The notes under the pieces were generated by a model, which saw only the letters and a list, made by a program, of their open reading frames with translations, searched no databases and was not told the DNA's origin. 60,000 nt of DNA from NCBI GenBank assembly GCA_002633005.1, contig NMRA01000044.1:851568-911567 (forward strand), written 5' to 3'. The stretch is from Phoronis australis (taxonomy: Eukaryota > Phoronida > Phoronidae). Below are positions 22,314 to 33,298 of this stretch, one piece after another (position 1 is the stretch's first letter; every line of letters starts with the position of its first letter). The translations under genes were made by a program, and so were the position numbers.

Positions 22314-22955
22314 CCAAAATCAAGTCACTAGCCTCCTCGAAAAAGAGAACCCAGATGTAAGAACTGATTTCTTAATCGCCAAGCGCTTCGGAGTTTAAAA
22401 ATAATACCACGCTCATTAGATCCTGAGCGTTTGGCGACTGAGCCGGCACCGACTCAGTGCCACGCAGGTAATGTGCGCATGCGCCATTTCCGAATTCAAA
22501 ATGTAATTGGGGTTAGCCAACTCCAATAAACGATCACGTTTTCTGGAGTTGCTGTTAGTTTCGATGTTCTTGTTAGTAACGAAAATGGAATGCACGGTAA
22601 GGAATATTGTGAGACCGATTTTACAAGTGAAGAGCACGACCCATTCGATTTGTATTTGTAGTTAGATAAATACATAATAATCACTTGACTAGACCATCCG
22701 AATACTATTTAGAACATCAAATGTGTAATTAGTCAGACATGGAATGCACAATTAAAGGCAAAACGTTTGATTTGGTTGAACGAACAGCCTTTGAACAGTT
22801 TGAACTTGTTTTGAAGTTGTGGAGGTTGCTTCGAGTAAATGCCAATACAATTTTAGCAAACCAAGTACTCTTGCAATAAAAGAACAAATTAAAATGTGAG
22901 TGAAGATTGAGTTGTGCCGTTGACATGCCTGTGTTGACATGTTGACGTGATAAAG
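22314..22955. other. Intergenic DNA, no gene seen
   Basis: No exon, RNA or repeat end recognised. Minus-strand frames near 22,416-22,684 overlap in two phases and have no support. Confidence 0.4.
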
Positions 22956-23114
22956 CAGTGGCGGATTTAGAGGGGACCAAGGGGGCCATGCCCCCCCCCT
23001 AAAATTCTCCCAGATTAAATTTGGTAATTCGGGGTGTAAGTATCTGACGGGCAAATTCCTGGCTAATACTCGATCTGCCCCGCCCCCCAACTCAAAATCC
23101 TGGATCCGCCCCTG
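22956..23114 (+). mobile_element. hAT-like MITE with both ends, 159 bp
   Basis: Begins CAGTGGCGGATTTAGAGG and ends GGATCCGCCCCTG, imperfect inverted repeats of about 13 bp. The interior is GC-rich with a C-run. It is one of at least four copies of this family in the window (also 5086, 9085, 23,611). The minus-strand frame through it is an artefact. Confidence 0.7.
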
Positions 23115-23610
23115 GTCAAGGTTTCGCAGCACCAGCTGGAACATAGAACAGACATTACGTAGTTCCTTTTGTTTGAGTAGACTTGAGTACGTGCGGCCGA
23201 AATTAATTGATTAACTCGAACCAATCTTCAGTCTATCGTCGCACCGAAAGCTACTAAACACCGGTCAGCGATAACCTGTGTCCGCCCATCCGCAGAGTAA
23301 ACCGCGAGTTCATTATATAATTCAGTTGCAAACAGATGTGTGCCGTCTAGTACGTTTTATGAATAAAGCGGATAAAAAAGACAAGTATAGACGGCACACC
23401 ATATTAAAACCGCAATTTCTTGTTTTTTCTTTTCATTCTTTTATTCGTATCATGACTACAGTGCAATGAACGCAACTTTTTCATAAGCTCATTCATTCAC
23501 ACATTCCGATGAGAAAACCAGCCAGTTTCCTATCTTAAGAGTGCTGTGCATTTCAGACCAGACAAAAAGCCATAAATGGGTGATACACTCTATGTCACGG
23601 ATATGGATCA

Positions 23611-23720
23611 CAGTGGCGGATCTAGGATATCACAAGGGGGGGGGGCCCAACATTTTGTCCGGCTGTAAACATTTGCGCAAACTGAACCACGATTGTAGAT
23701 GCGCATAGCACCGAATGGGG
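23611..23720 (+). mobile_element. hAT-like MITE, left end
   Basis: CAGTGGCGGATCTAGGATATC followed by a G-run and CCCAACATTTTG, closely matching the first 40 bases of the copy at 5086. The right boundary is not identifiable and the given end is approximate. Confidence 0.55.
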
Positions 23721-23827
23721 GTCGCCCAGGAAATTTTTCTGTTATTACCTCTTAAAATCAAGTATTTTCCTTGATTCCTGAAGTATTATCCAAGAAAAAA
23801 GGCAAAAAAAAACACGGAGAACGTGTC

Positions 23828-23928
23828 AAACAGGAAAAACTGCAAGTATCAAAAACTCGAACTCACGACCTTGCGTATAGAGCGCCTGTGCGTTACCACT
23901 ACACCACCACGACTTCACTACTAAACTC
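23828..23928 (-). repeat. tRNA-derived SINE head
   Basis: On the minus strand, GTGGTGTAGTGGTAACGC (A-box) and GTGAGTTCGAGTTT (B-box) are about 30 bases apart, giving a tRNA-like fold with a degraded acceptor stem. It does not share the body seen at 8,885-9,062. More likely a SINE head or tRNA pseudogene than a working tRNA. Confidence 0.5.
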
Positions 23929-23977
23929 ATACTAAGAGACCTACTTGTTTATGGTCCACAGCGTTTGCGCGCGAAAC

Positions 23978-24643
23978 CTACTTCTTTTTGTAATGCTTAT
24001 TACACGTTTTGTGCCATCGATTTTTAACAAATTTGTCGTATTTAAAATAGTCTTCAAATGCCCAAAAGACCAAATCCGTTTTTCGTGTTGACAATAATGA
24101 CGGGATTGCTTTGGAAATAGTCTTAACATAAGGTTTGACAAAGAGAGTATTGCGAATTTCTGAGTGATTCACTAAGGCTTCGATTAAAATTCCCATCTTA
24201 CCAGCAGCTTCTGTTTTTTCATCGTCACTCAGGTTCCATTTTCTTTAAAAAATGAAGTAAATTTTCTTCATTGCACAGTGGAGCAGACGACGGAAACTGA
24301 GTCGTAGTGCGCAGCGCCACTGCCGGGTCGCCTGGGATATCGCGGGAGAGCCTATACTTAACCATAGTTCCGTTACGAATGCGCTTTGTTCCGAATTTGA
24401 CACTTGAAATTGGAGTGTCAAACTTTACCATGAAATCCCATTTTTGTGGTATTATAAACATTATAGAAGCTGCTGGACAAGGAAATAGTTTGAGTTTTGG
24501 ATTAAATCATCCATGGTCTCAGTAATACTTGCCTGAAATTTCTGAGGGGTCAAAGAAGCAAAAACAAAGAAAACTGATAACAATTCTTTACCCCGCATTG
24601 TGAACAAAAATTTCTGGGAATAGCATTTCAAGCATTTTTTCAT
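23978..24643 (-). pseudogene. Possible decayed or multi-exon coding stretch, unidentified
   Basis: Three minus-strand open frames tile almost end to end (24,643-24,461, 24,461-24,225, then about 24,222-23,978), each with protein-like composition. This is what a frameshifted gene or a set of short exons looks like, but no domain is recognised. A pyrimidine-rich TTTCCTTGTCCAG at the first junction could be a splice acceptor. A 12-bp inverted repeat (CCAGCAGCTTCT near 24,200 and its complement near 24,465) brackets the middle part. Confidence 0.2.
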
Positions 24644-24998
24644 GACGATTCATAGAAAGAACGCAAACTGAAACGCGGCTATTGTGATGTTAGTTAAATC
24701 GAATGCAATCAACTTTAAGTAGTACAAGAGAACGTTTGTGTACATACGCATTTATCGGATAACGATTCTTTGCCCTGCTTTGAAAACAAGAACTCGGAGA
24801 CACAGTTTTCAAGCATTTTTTCATGACGATTCTTGGAAAGCGTGTAATTCAAAACGCGACTGTTGTGATGTTGGTTGAGTTAAATGTAATCAACCTTTCA
24901 TGTATTTATCTGATAACGATTCTTTATCTGCATTTAGAACGACAATGTCGAGGCATAGTTTTCCGTGCATTTTTTCATGACGATTCCAGGAAAGAATA
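24574..24998 (+). repeat. Diverged tandem triplication, units ~182 and ~154 bp
   Basis: Three copies start with (C/T)GGATAACGATTCTTT-like sequence at 24,574, 24,756 and 24,910. Each carries the conserved phrase CATTTTTTCATGACGATTC at corresponding positions (24,631 onward, then +180 and +157), followed by AGGAAAG or AGAAAGA and, in the first two, ACGCG-CT-TTGTGATGTT. The third is truncated near 24,998. Older than the other local repeats. Confidence 0.8.
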
Positions 24999-26094
24999 CA
25001 AACTGACAGTCAGTAACAGTGGCATAGAATATGTATTTGAAACCTACACTCGTCAGACATTGTCACTCAACAGGAGATGTTTGTATGCATTATAGGTAAC
25101 TTTTATTCGCCGTTATTATGGAAATAAGAAAATACGTGATCTAGTTTTTGAAATCGGGCACATTTTCGTGTCTCTCATTAATGTGATGTCGGGAAGGCAA
25201 AAAATTTCAGATCACGCATCCACGGGTATTTGTCCAGTTTATAAAACTTTTGTTGCAGCCCACAACACGACACTTAATACTTCGTTAGCATAGGAAGAAC
25301 GAATAGAGTAATGCAACCGAGAAAAAATTGTTAAGAATCAGACAACCAAAAACAAACAACATGTGAAACTCCAGTGGCTCGAAAACGAGGCAGCAAATGT
25401 GCCTGACGAATGTTTACGGCATTGTGGGTAAATACAGCGAGATTCGAGTGTCGCTGTGTAATCAGGGACGGCCCTATTGCCATGAATCTCAAGTATATAG
25501 TACTAATTGTATGTTTTTAATTCTACTAGTTATGTGTGCTACGACAGTATAGTTAATAGCAAAAAGCTATCGAGAAACAACCCCAATAAACTTCATCTAG
25601 TGCATTATACTCAAGTAAATAATCCCGGCATAAATCCCGAAGGTTACTGGGGTGATAGGCCTACACTGACTTATTCAGTTCCGACAGTGGCGTTATTTTG
25701 AACTCTGGAGATGATTTGTGTGCGTTAAAGTTTTGCCCATCCGTAGGATTTACAAAGGATTGTAGGTGATACCGTAAGTTATTTTTAGAAATGTCACTGC
25801 TTGAGAGAACGCTTGTCAGCCGTCCAGCCGGTTTCCGGATGTAGCCCAGCTTAGAAAACTCTAAAAAAGTTACTCAGCTACTTTAAAATTTGAATACACA
25901 TCTTAGCCGAGTACAGAGATTTCATCGCTTACTTCTCTCCGAGCCAGTTCTAAATGTCGTCTTGTATTTTACCCGATGGCATTTTCCTCCGCCATAATTC
26001 TACGTTTCAAACACTCAGTGACGCCTTGCTATGCGAGGCTACCTAACTTTATAAGCACCTCTTCGTGATGGTCACGTGACACAACAACTCGAAC
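24999..26094. other. Intergenic DNA, no gene seen
   Basis: No supported exon, RNA or repeat. Short plus-strand frames (25,507-25,701) lack any other signal. Confidence 0.4.
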
Positions 26095-26630
26095 TTATTT
26101 CCACAATACAAAAAACAGCAGTTGATTCCATCGCGGGCCCCCTTCACATGGAAAGCAGTGCAAGTCAAATTTTCTCAGGTTTTTTAAAGTATGGTAATTG
26201 TCTGACTTCAAGTACGTGCAGGTAGTACAGGATGCTATTTCATAAGAACAAGAGGCCGCAGTTCCCCGATCCCCAAAATAGGTAGCCTGGCATTGCAAGT
26301 AGATACAACAATAATACAAAAAGGAAGAGGGGCAACTGATTCCTTCATCGGGGCCCCTCTTTCAGAGAGGGGTGTATTATTCCACAATAGGAAAAAACAG
26401 CAGTTGATTTAATCATGGGACTGAGCCACCTCCAAAATACCATTTCGATATGAAAGAATCCACAATTAAAAAAAAAACAGTCAAAGAGTGACAGTCGATG
26501 TCATGTTCAGGGCCCGCCATCAGGGGCACCCTTAATATGAAAGAGTTCATATAATTACAAAAACACAAGAAAAGAATGACCATTAACTCCATCATGGGCC
26601 CCTACACTAAAAAGAGGTGCTTGACATGAC
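26095..26630. repeat. Diverged minisatellite array, ~75-200-bp spaced units
   Basis: At least five copies of a loose unit begin near 26,101, 26,308, 26,381, 26,460 and 26,548. The unit is an ACAATAnnAAAAAACAGCAG-like start, then TTGATTCCATCATGGG and CCCC(T/A)(A/T)CAC, then ATGAAAGA. Spacing is irregular, so the array has suffered deletions. Minus-strand frames across it are by-products. Confidence 0.7.
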
Positions 26631-26881
26631 AAGATTCATGACACAAGAGCCTCGACCAGTGACTCACAGCAGGATAAGGGTTAATGTATGTATGAAGAAG
26701 TTCGATGTAACATTGATAGCTTTGATGCCAGGATGTGATCTCTGGGCAGACATATTGTTCATTGTTATTTGTTGTTTTGTTTAATATGTTTGTGAAAAAA
26801 CACACGAAGTATAATTTCACAAATACAGGAAGCAAATGTGGCATTGCAAGCACAGTAAAAGACAAAAGAAATCGCACAAAA

Positions 26882-27095
26882 TACCGTTTTCCAGGTCATT
26901 AGGGCTAATTCTGTGAACTGCAAAAATTACTGGTCATAACTATTGGAATGGCAAAATTCTAATAACGGAATGTTTAAGCCACCTACTAACTTTCTGACCT
27001 GTTCATTTACCTTCATTCAAGGTCATGACTTGTTGACAATGAATTCGGCTTACACCCACCTGTCATGACGGAGAATTCCGGGTCACATTGTCCAT
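26882..27095 (-). mobile_element. Dispersed repeat, GGAATTCYCCGTCA family, inverted copy
   Basis: In reverse complement this stretch starts GTGACCCGGAATTCTCCGTC and ends GACCTGGAAAACGGTA. It aligns in order with plus-strand copies at 36,405-36,600 and 49,771-49,992: GAATGAAGG, AAAGTTAGTA and GTCATAAC-like blocks recur. The ends are mutually complementary in part (GACC-GGAA), suggesting a DNA-transposon-derived element of about 200 bp. Confidence 0.6.
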
Positions 27096-28010
27096 TACTT
27101 TTAGTTTGCACTGTATATTGTACAGAAAAGTCTCACCAATTTTGGAGAAAAATAATTACCAAAATTGCCCGTTTTATGTTTTTCAAAACATCGAAAACTG
27201 CCGTGAATGCCCAAAATTTCTCAAAACATTGACTGATGGTAGCTACGTTATAGAACTTAGAAGCATTGAAGTATTTATTTGATGAAACTTAACCTTACGA
27301 GGATAATTACACCTTCTGTGCCAAATTGGCGAGATTTTATTGTAATGATAGCAGTCCAAAAATGTAAGAATGAGGTATTGTTCTCAAGACCCTTTTGGTG
27401 ACTTCTCTCCCTCATTAAGACTGATTGCGATCTTAATGAGGGAAAACTCAGCACACAGAGAGACCCCCTCAGTGCTAAATATCTGCCTTCCCTCTAATCA
27501 CCAATTTATCCATTCAACAAACATAATGTACTCGATGAAAGCTGTGATAAGTGCTACGGTAGTACATGTATCACATATCCCCTTGGTAACACAGCGGGCA
27601 AAAATCATTTACATTGATTTCCTACATCACATCTTCTCTTAGTTTAAGTTCTACTCAGAGACATCTTTGAAAACCATTGTTTTGGGTTGGAACCCTTGAT
27701 TTTGTTTTGAATACGCTATGCTAGTGTTCCTAATTTAACAGGATAAACACAAGTACTGAATAAAGTGCAGAGATTGCTTCCAACTTGAAGATTCACAGGC
27801 TCTAATTTGACTTAATTCAATTTGAAGTTTCCAGCATAATTAGCACTACACGGATCTTTAAGATCAATGGCAACGCTGAATAATGATGTCAAGAGTGCAT
27901 AACAATATCTGGCCATCAGCTGTCACTGTCATGGACCATTCATAGTTCCTTGTCAAACAGGTTGCGTAGTTCCAGTCAACAAACTAATCAAGCATATGCA
28001 GCCCACAAGT
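27096..28010. other. Downstream flank of TTC36, no gene seen
   Basis: Frames on the plus strand (27,088-27,282; 27,370-27,642) are unsupported. Nothing else recognised. Confidence 0.4.
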
Positions 28011-28016
28011 TTTATT
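28011..28016 (-). terminator. Putative polyadenylation signal of TTC36
   Basis: TTTATT on the plus strand is AATAAA on the minus strand, about 500 bases beyond the TTC36 stop at 28,512. It would give a ~0.5-kb 3' UTR. Transcript ends were not observed, so this is position-based inference. Confidence 0.35.
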
Positions 28017-28511
28017 TTCGGATATTGCAATGACGTACTGAAATGTCTTGCTAGATGGCGATAGAGTAGTTGGTGGACACTGACACTTAAGCGCCACTTT
28101 CATAAAGATCACCTACAACTTGGACGGAGATTTAAAACAGTACTTTAAATTCTTTGCTATCATCATGCCATCTGTTGTAGAGTCACATGGTGAGATGAGC
28201 ATATGATTCGCACAAAAAATGTCAACGTCACAGTGAAAGAACTTTCAGCTTAGTAAACTGAACCTGTCTTGTCCACCAGAATTTGAGTGCTTTCACGATG
28301 ATAGAGACACATGATGGCTGTTTGACATTAGAGAAATTGTGTATTTTTGGTAAAACGTTAACACCAGAGAAGACAGTTGTCAATTCCTTGACATTAGATG
28401 AGTGAGATAACTTCACATGGGAGGTTTCAGAAATTCTATATACAGATATTCCACACTATTCCATTATGTACACCAAGACACACCACCACAACCACTACCA
28501 CCAAGCCGACA

Positions 28512-28666
28512 CTATGATTCGCCACTCTTAAGTTTCTCAAACACGTCGGACAGCATCTGGTTACAAAGTGCAGCATATGGGTTCAAGTTGACCACCTGCT
28601 GCTTGGCAAAGACACTGCCCAGGTTAGCCGCTCTCTTGTAGTCCTCCACTGCACTGTCTGTGTCAC
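28512..28666 (-). CDS. TTC36: TTC36 exon 4 (TPR3 end and C-terminal signature)
   Basis: Acceptor TTTGACCTGCAG, then 50 residues and TAG at 28,514-28,512. Contains the conserved NPYAALCNQMLSD segment. A plus-strand frame covering 28,417-28,641 is the shadow of this exon. Confidence 0.93.
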
Positions 28667-31600
28667 CTGCAGGTCAAAGAGCAATGGTCAGGTCACATAA
28701 AATATAGACAAGTTTGCAGAGTGTGATTTTACAGCAAAATAATAAAACATAAGTAGCACTATTTCATTTTCCATGCAAAGAAGAAAATGTTCAGGCTTTT
28801 TATACGTGGTTCTGAGCTTTTAAAGCTAGTTCAGAAAAACATGGAAGATGTTGAGGTAGACACAAGGGAGCGCCACAGAAATTAGTTCAGACCAAAAAAA
28901 TCAATACCAGCCATGCTCTCCTCATATGCCAACTTATGAACAACCATCAACAAACACGTTAAATATTGAGTCAGACACAAATAAGAGGTTATTATTTGTG
29001 TCTACTACAGGGGGCAGTCCGATCTGTCTATAAATCAGTAGCAACACTGCTCTCCTCAATAAGACCACATTTCATTAAGACCATTCTAAGACTGATCTTA
29101 TGAGAGTAAAAGGTCTAATTCACTTCTCATTTCATAGCCAGCTAAACAGGTCAAAATGCAGCTTTAACAGCAGTCATTTTAATTTAACTAAAAAAGTTAA
29201 TAACAGTTGCCAGATATTGTCTGATACCATAGACCTTTTTATGGTTAAAGATTTGTGGCATATCTGCTATACATTGTAGGACACTGGTCAGCTAAACAGA
29301 ATGAAATCAACCAATGAAACCAGAGAATGGGCACCTTGATTTGCAGCCAACAGATGGAAAGGAACTCGCATATCCAACAATCCTCTAACTATAAAAAGGG
29401 TCATTTACAAATACCTTCATACTGCCGTATTAGCGCCCTCTGTGTGTAGGCCTGGCAAGCTGCAGCCCCTACACCATTACTCAATTCTATAGCTTTATCC
29501 AGATCACGCTTGGCACCTGTAAACCACATGATTACACGATGTCAACTACAAAATTCAGTTCACTTAGTAATTGAACGACATTTTCAATAAAGCATGATAA
29601 AATACAAAAATAATTGCAAGCAGTCAGACATGTGTTGTACCAGACGTGCGCAGGCACTGCATTTGAGTCCATTGCACTGATTACCTGGGACCATTTTTAT
29701 GCTCTATTAATATATCGCTAATCTGTTCAAGAGGCTGAGGATCAACTACTGCATAACGGACACATTGATAGACCAGAAGACTGTTTCATTAAAAGTCATT
29801 AAGACTCAAGACAAGGTTGGAGTTAGTACCAAATTTTACAAACAGGCAATATTGACAATTCCAAATTCTAAGAATTATGACAAACATGACAACATTATCA
29901 ATTCTGAAGTCTGTTATGTCAGCGACTACTTTCGACCATTGTATTATAAAACTTCAATACAAACTGCACTTTCAGAAATTATGATCTTCAGTTTTAAGAA
30001 ATTCAATTCCAGCATGAATTTTAATATCTAGAATTTTAGGAACTGGGGAATTTTTACCTCAACTTGACAGTACAGATTTTTGTGTCTCCCAAATCACAGT
30101 TTTGCTTTAAATTTCAGACACAAGACAGGTTATCAGAAGATTGCATCTTTAATTACCAGGAGTGTCTCCTTTCAACCTGAGTACTTGTGCACGGTTGTTA
30201 TAGGCCGACGGCCAATGAGGAGCGGTGTTCACAGCATTGCAGAAGTGTTCAAGAGCACAGTCGAGGTCGCCTCTCTCGGCAGCTTCAACGCCGTCTCGTT
30301 CCAACTTCTTCACTCCACTTATCACGTCATCTTCTTCAACTGTATGGTAAATATCGAAATTTCAAACAACATGAAAGCATGTTATTAAAGGTATACAAGC
30401 CGGTTTTAGGATTGAAAAACTGGATGTCATTGAGTATGTTACGGCTTCTTGAAGTTATTTGCTTTGACCAGAGTCATAAAACAGGAAAATCTGTTGCTTT
30501 TGTGATTTTAGTAGAGATAAAAAAATCATCACGTTGGTTTCCAGGTATTCTGCAGGATTAAAGAAATAATTCCGCGTTGTACCTGAGGTGTGCAGGTCAC
30601 TCAGGAGGGACCATTGCACTGATCGCCTGGAACCATTTTTATGCTTTATCATGATATAAGATTAACTGAAATGGAGACCTTATCAGTTCGATAAAAATAG
30701 TTTTACTTAGCTACTTGTTGCACTGGGTTTCAGCTCACCAGCAAAGCAACTAGGACAGTGACCGCCAAGGTCGTAGGTTCGAATCTGTCTCAGGGATGAT
30801 CTCCCATTGAAAACATTGTCACTGATAATATGACATTAAAGGGCTTATGAGCAACAAACCACACGTTCTCATAAGTAATCCCATTTTCATCATACCTTCT
30901 TAAAGAGTATTTCCTGCCAAATAACCGTAAGGTCTAAACATGGAAAATATGAACTAGGTTGATTAGCTCTTACTAACAAATGAGTTTCAAAATTTCCCTT
31001 GTCATGGCAGGAAATGATTCTAACCAATAAAACGAGTTAATGGGGCTCCACACTGAAAGTCACAAAGTAGTTGTTGTTGTTAAATCACGTTCACTGATTC
31101 ATGAAACATTTGAATTGTCAGTTTTGATGCCTGAAAACAGATTACTTGATTTGAAAAATGTTGATTTTGAGTTCCACATTTATTACTAAAGCGTTGAATA
31201 ACCGAGCAAAGTTCACAATGACGTCATACCAAACATGATAATAGCAAGCGCATGTGCCATCAGCATACGGCATTAAAGAAAAAAATAACAGACTGATGTA
31301 ACTTTGTGTGTAATAATCAAATTGATAAAATTTATTGTACTTAAAATTTAAGAAGAAACATTCACTTTCATTTTCAATAAGAATATGTAAACTAGGAAAT
31401 ATTATTAAAGCCGTTGAAACTTGAAAATGACATGGTACAATGAAATTATACCACTTTCAAAAAATTTCAATTATTAACTCAATCAGAAGTGGCTTTTCAG
31501 TAACCCATTGAAATTTCACATTTTTGGAGGTTCCTCTGCTTAGGAGAGTGTAATGGAAAAACTAATTTTGTGAACCCCAGACGTTTTCAAGATTTCTAGT

Positions 31601-33298
31601 AGGCAAAGACCAACTACAAAACATGATTTTTTTTAAAAAGCTATGTCAAACTCCCAAAGAGATCACCTATGATTAATAACCTCGAAGTGATTAGCCAATA
31701 TTATCAAAATTCATTGCATTTTGGCATTTTTACTGGTCCACAACTTAGAATTGCCAGCACGGGAATGGAAAGTATTTTCTCTCATGTATGGAAAGGTTTG
31801 ACACATACATTTGAGTTCAGTCAGTGTAAACTGCCTAATAATATGCATTTTATGTGGTCACTACGGAGGAACCTAGCGTATTGAACCATCACCAAAATTT
31901 TCTATAAACACCCAACTTAAGCGTAATCCAAGGAAATTTCAATAACAAATAACAGTAGGCTAAATGGTTACTCTCCTTTGTAGATCACTCAAGTGAACCA
32001 CAAATGTTTTCCATGACAACGGCAAATTAACAACCCGGCAGTCAGGCAGTGTTTATGAGTGTCACAAGCACTATTAAGCACTATATTGGCAACAGCGTTG
32101 TAATGTTCAAAGTGATTAATCACAGCGTAGGTCTGTCAGTTAGTTTATCTCAAAAAAGCACTGATTTGCCAACTCTCCAACAGTGGCACGATATAGGGTA
32201 TAGTGAAAACGCGCATTTTAAAATGTGTCGATTATTCAGAGTGAAATTGACACATTTCGTTTCACGACCAAAACCCACGCAAACTTCCTAATCATGCGCG
32301 GAGAAACAAAAGTCCGCAAACCTCCAACCTGTTCCGGCTAAAAAAACAGATTCATACTCTGCTATGGTCTCTAAGAAATCAAAAATGTGGAAAATAAGTT
32401 AACATATCAATAATTTTGGTCATACCGTTTGAAAGAGGGCATATACCTAGTGGAATAACCAAGCAGTACTACCACTAAATCTACACCCCTCATCACAGAG
32501 GTCCACTAAGAGAGAACAACTCAACCACCTTGGTACGCATATTTATGCAAAAATTCACATGAAATGGTCATCATCTAGAGTAAATAACACAAACCATAAC
32601 ACACATGACATCATATTTCCTAGCGCGAGCAGTGTTAAAAATGGCCAGTTGCCGATTTGGGCAAATGAATGCATAAGACGTCTGCTCGTTTCATTACTGA
32701 GAACTTATGTTCGCGTTGGAAGGAATTAATTTCATCGACGGCCTAAGGTGTCTCTCTATGCGCAAAAGGTACTTATAACAGTCCGAGACATAATTCGTTG
32801 AAAAGGTTCTGGCATATGAAGCGCTTATAGCTTCAACGTCTCAGTCTAAGTCTAAGAACAATAGAGACGGTGGTCACTGTCTACGCGGCCTCATAAAGTT
32901 CCCTTTATGTGCAAAAGGTGCTTGTAGCAACATGACTTTGTTGGATAAATCAGTGTGAGGCACAATTAGCCATAGCCGAAAACCCTCTGGCGAACGAAGG
33001 GCCTGGCTGTGGAATGGCCACAGTCTTTACTACCAGTTGAGACGGCGGTAAAGTTACTTTAACTAGTCTAAAGTTTAGACCGAGGGCGAGGTTAGTGATC
33101 GCTCGACTCTTGAGTCACTTCTTAGACAGAATCTCAAGACACGCAATAAGTTTAGTTACTATTTTTGAGCACACAGTCTGTTCATGATGTACCTGGAATG
33201 GAATCGCTCTTCGTTGACAACACTGTGTCACCACTATTAGGTAGGAGCGGATTAAATATGCGATCTAGAACCGCGCTGTCGTGGTCACCAACTTCCAT
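28512..33298 (-). CDS. TTC36: Tetratricopeptide repeat protein 36
   Basis: Four exons (33,298-33,193, 30,339-30,157, 29,516-29,415, 28,666-28,512) join in frame to a complete 181-residue protein, close to the ~189 residues of human TTC36. Diagnostic features are RIFNP in the N-terminal motif (residues 13-17), SAYNNRAQ at the start of the second repeat, and NPYAALCNQML near the C terminus, all characteristic of the family. Three TPR helical hairpins lie at about 45-78, 79-112 and 115-150. TTC36 is a small cytosolic TPR adaptor (HBP21 in older literature) reported to bind Hsp70-type chaperones; no catalytic residues are expected. All introns are phase 1. The ATG at 33,298 has a good context (AACATGG) and gives the family's usual N-terminus. 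Confidence 0.95.
29415..29516 (-). CDS. TTC36: TTC36 exon 3 (end of TPR2, start of TPR3)
   Basis: 102 bases between acceptor GGTTTACAG and donor GAAG|GTATTT, phase 1 at both ends. Encodes AKRDLDKAIELSNGVG and TQRALIRQYE. Confidence 0.92.
29640..29770 (-). repeat. SINE 3' body, copy in flank of TTC36 exon 3
   Basis: In reverse complement this carries CTCAGC, a TATATTAATA-AGCATAAAAATGG-type stretch and CAGTGCAATGG, matching the body of the SINE at 8,885-9,062 but without the tRNA head. It is a 5'-truncated copy in the intron between TTC36 exons 3 and 2. Confidence 0.6.
30157..30339 (-). CDS. TTC36: TTC36 exon 2 (TPR1 and start of TPR2)
   Basis: Bounded by acceptor ACCATACAG and donor CCTG|GTAATT, 183 bases, phase 1 at both ends. 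It contains GVEAAERGDLDCALEHF (TPR1 helix pair) and SAYNNRAQVLRLKGD. Confidence 0.92.
30590..30670 (-). repeat. SINE 3' body, short copy
   Basis: The reverse complement shares AAAGCATAAAAATGGTTCCA and CAGTGCAATGGTCC with the copies at 29,640 and 8,885. Truncated, about 80 bp, in TTC36 intron 1. Confidence 0.6.
30722..30805 (+). repeat. tRNA-like repeat with B-box
   Basis: TTTCAGCTCACCAGCAAAGC resembles a degraded A-box region and GTAGGTTCGAATCTG is a good B-box, about 35 bases apart. A tRNA-derived SINE head in TTC36 intron 1. Cloverleaf stems are not intact, so not a functional tRNA. Confidence 0.5.
30806..33192 (-). other. TTC36 intron 1, mostly featureless
   Basis: About 2.4 kb of AT-rich intron. 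A loose direct repeat of ATG-GCAAAAGGT-CTT occurs near 32,757 and 32,903, about 148 bases apart. No nested gene is supported. Confidence 0.5.
33193..33298 (-). CDS. TTC36: TTC36 exon 1 (start codon)
   Basis: Codes residues 1-35 plus one base and carries the family's N-terminal RIFNP motif. The donor CCAG|GTACAT lies at its lower end. The start fits the length of the vertebrate N-terminus. Confidence 0.9.

Noticed and set aside
23828-23928. Functional tRNA gene on the minus strand
   Set aside because: A- and B-boxes are present but the acceptor stem and anticodon arm do not form a clean cloverleaf; a SINE head or pseudogene is more likely.
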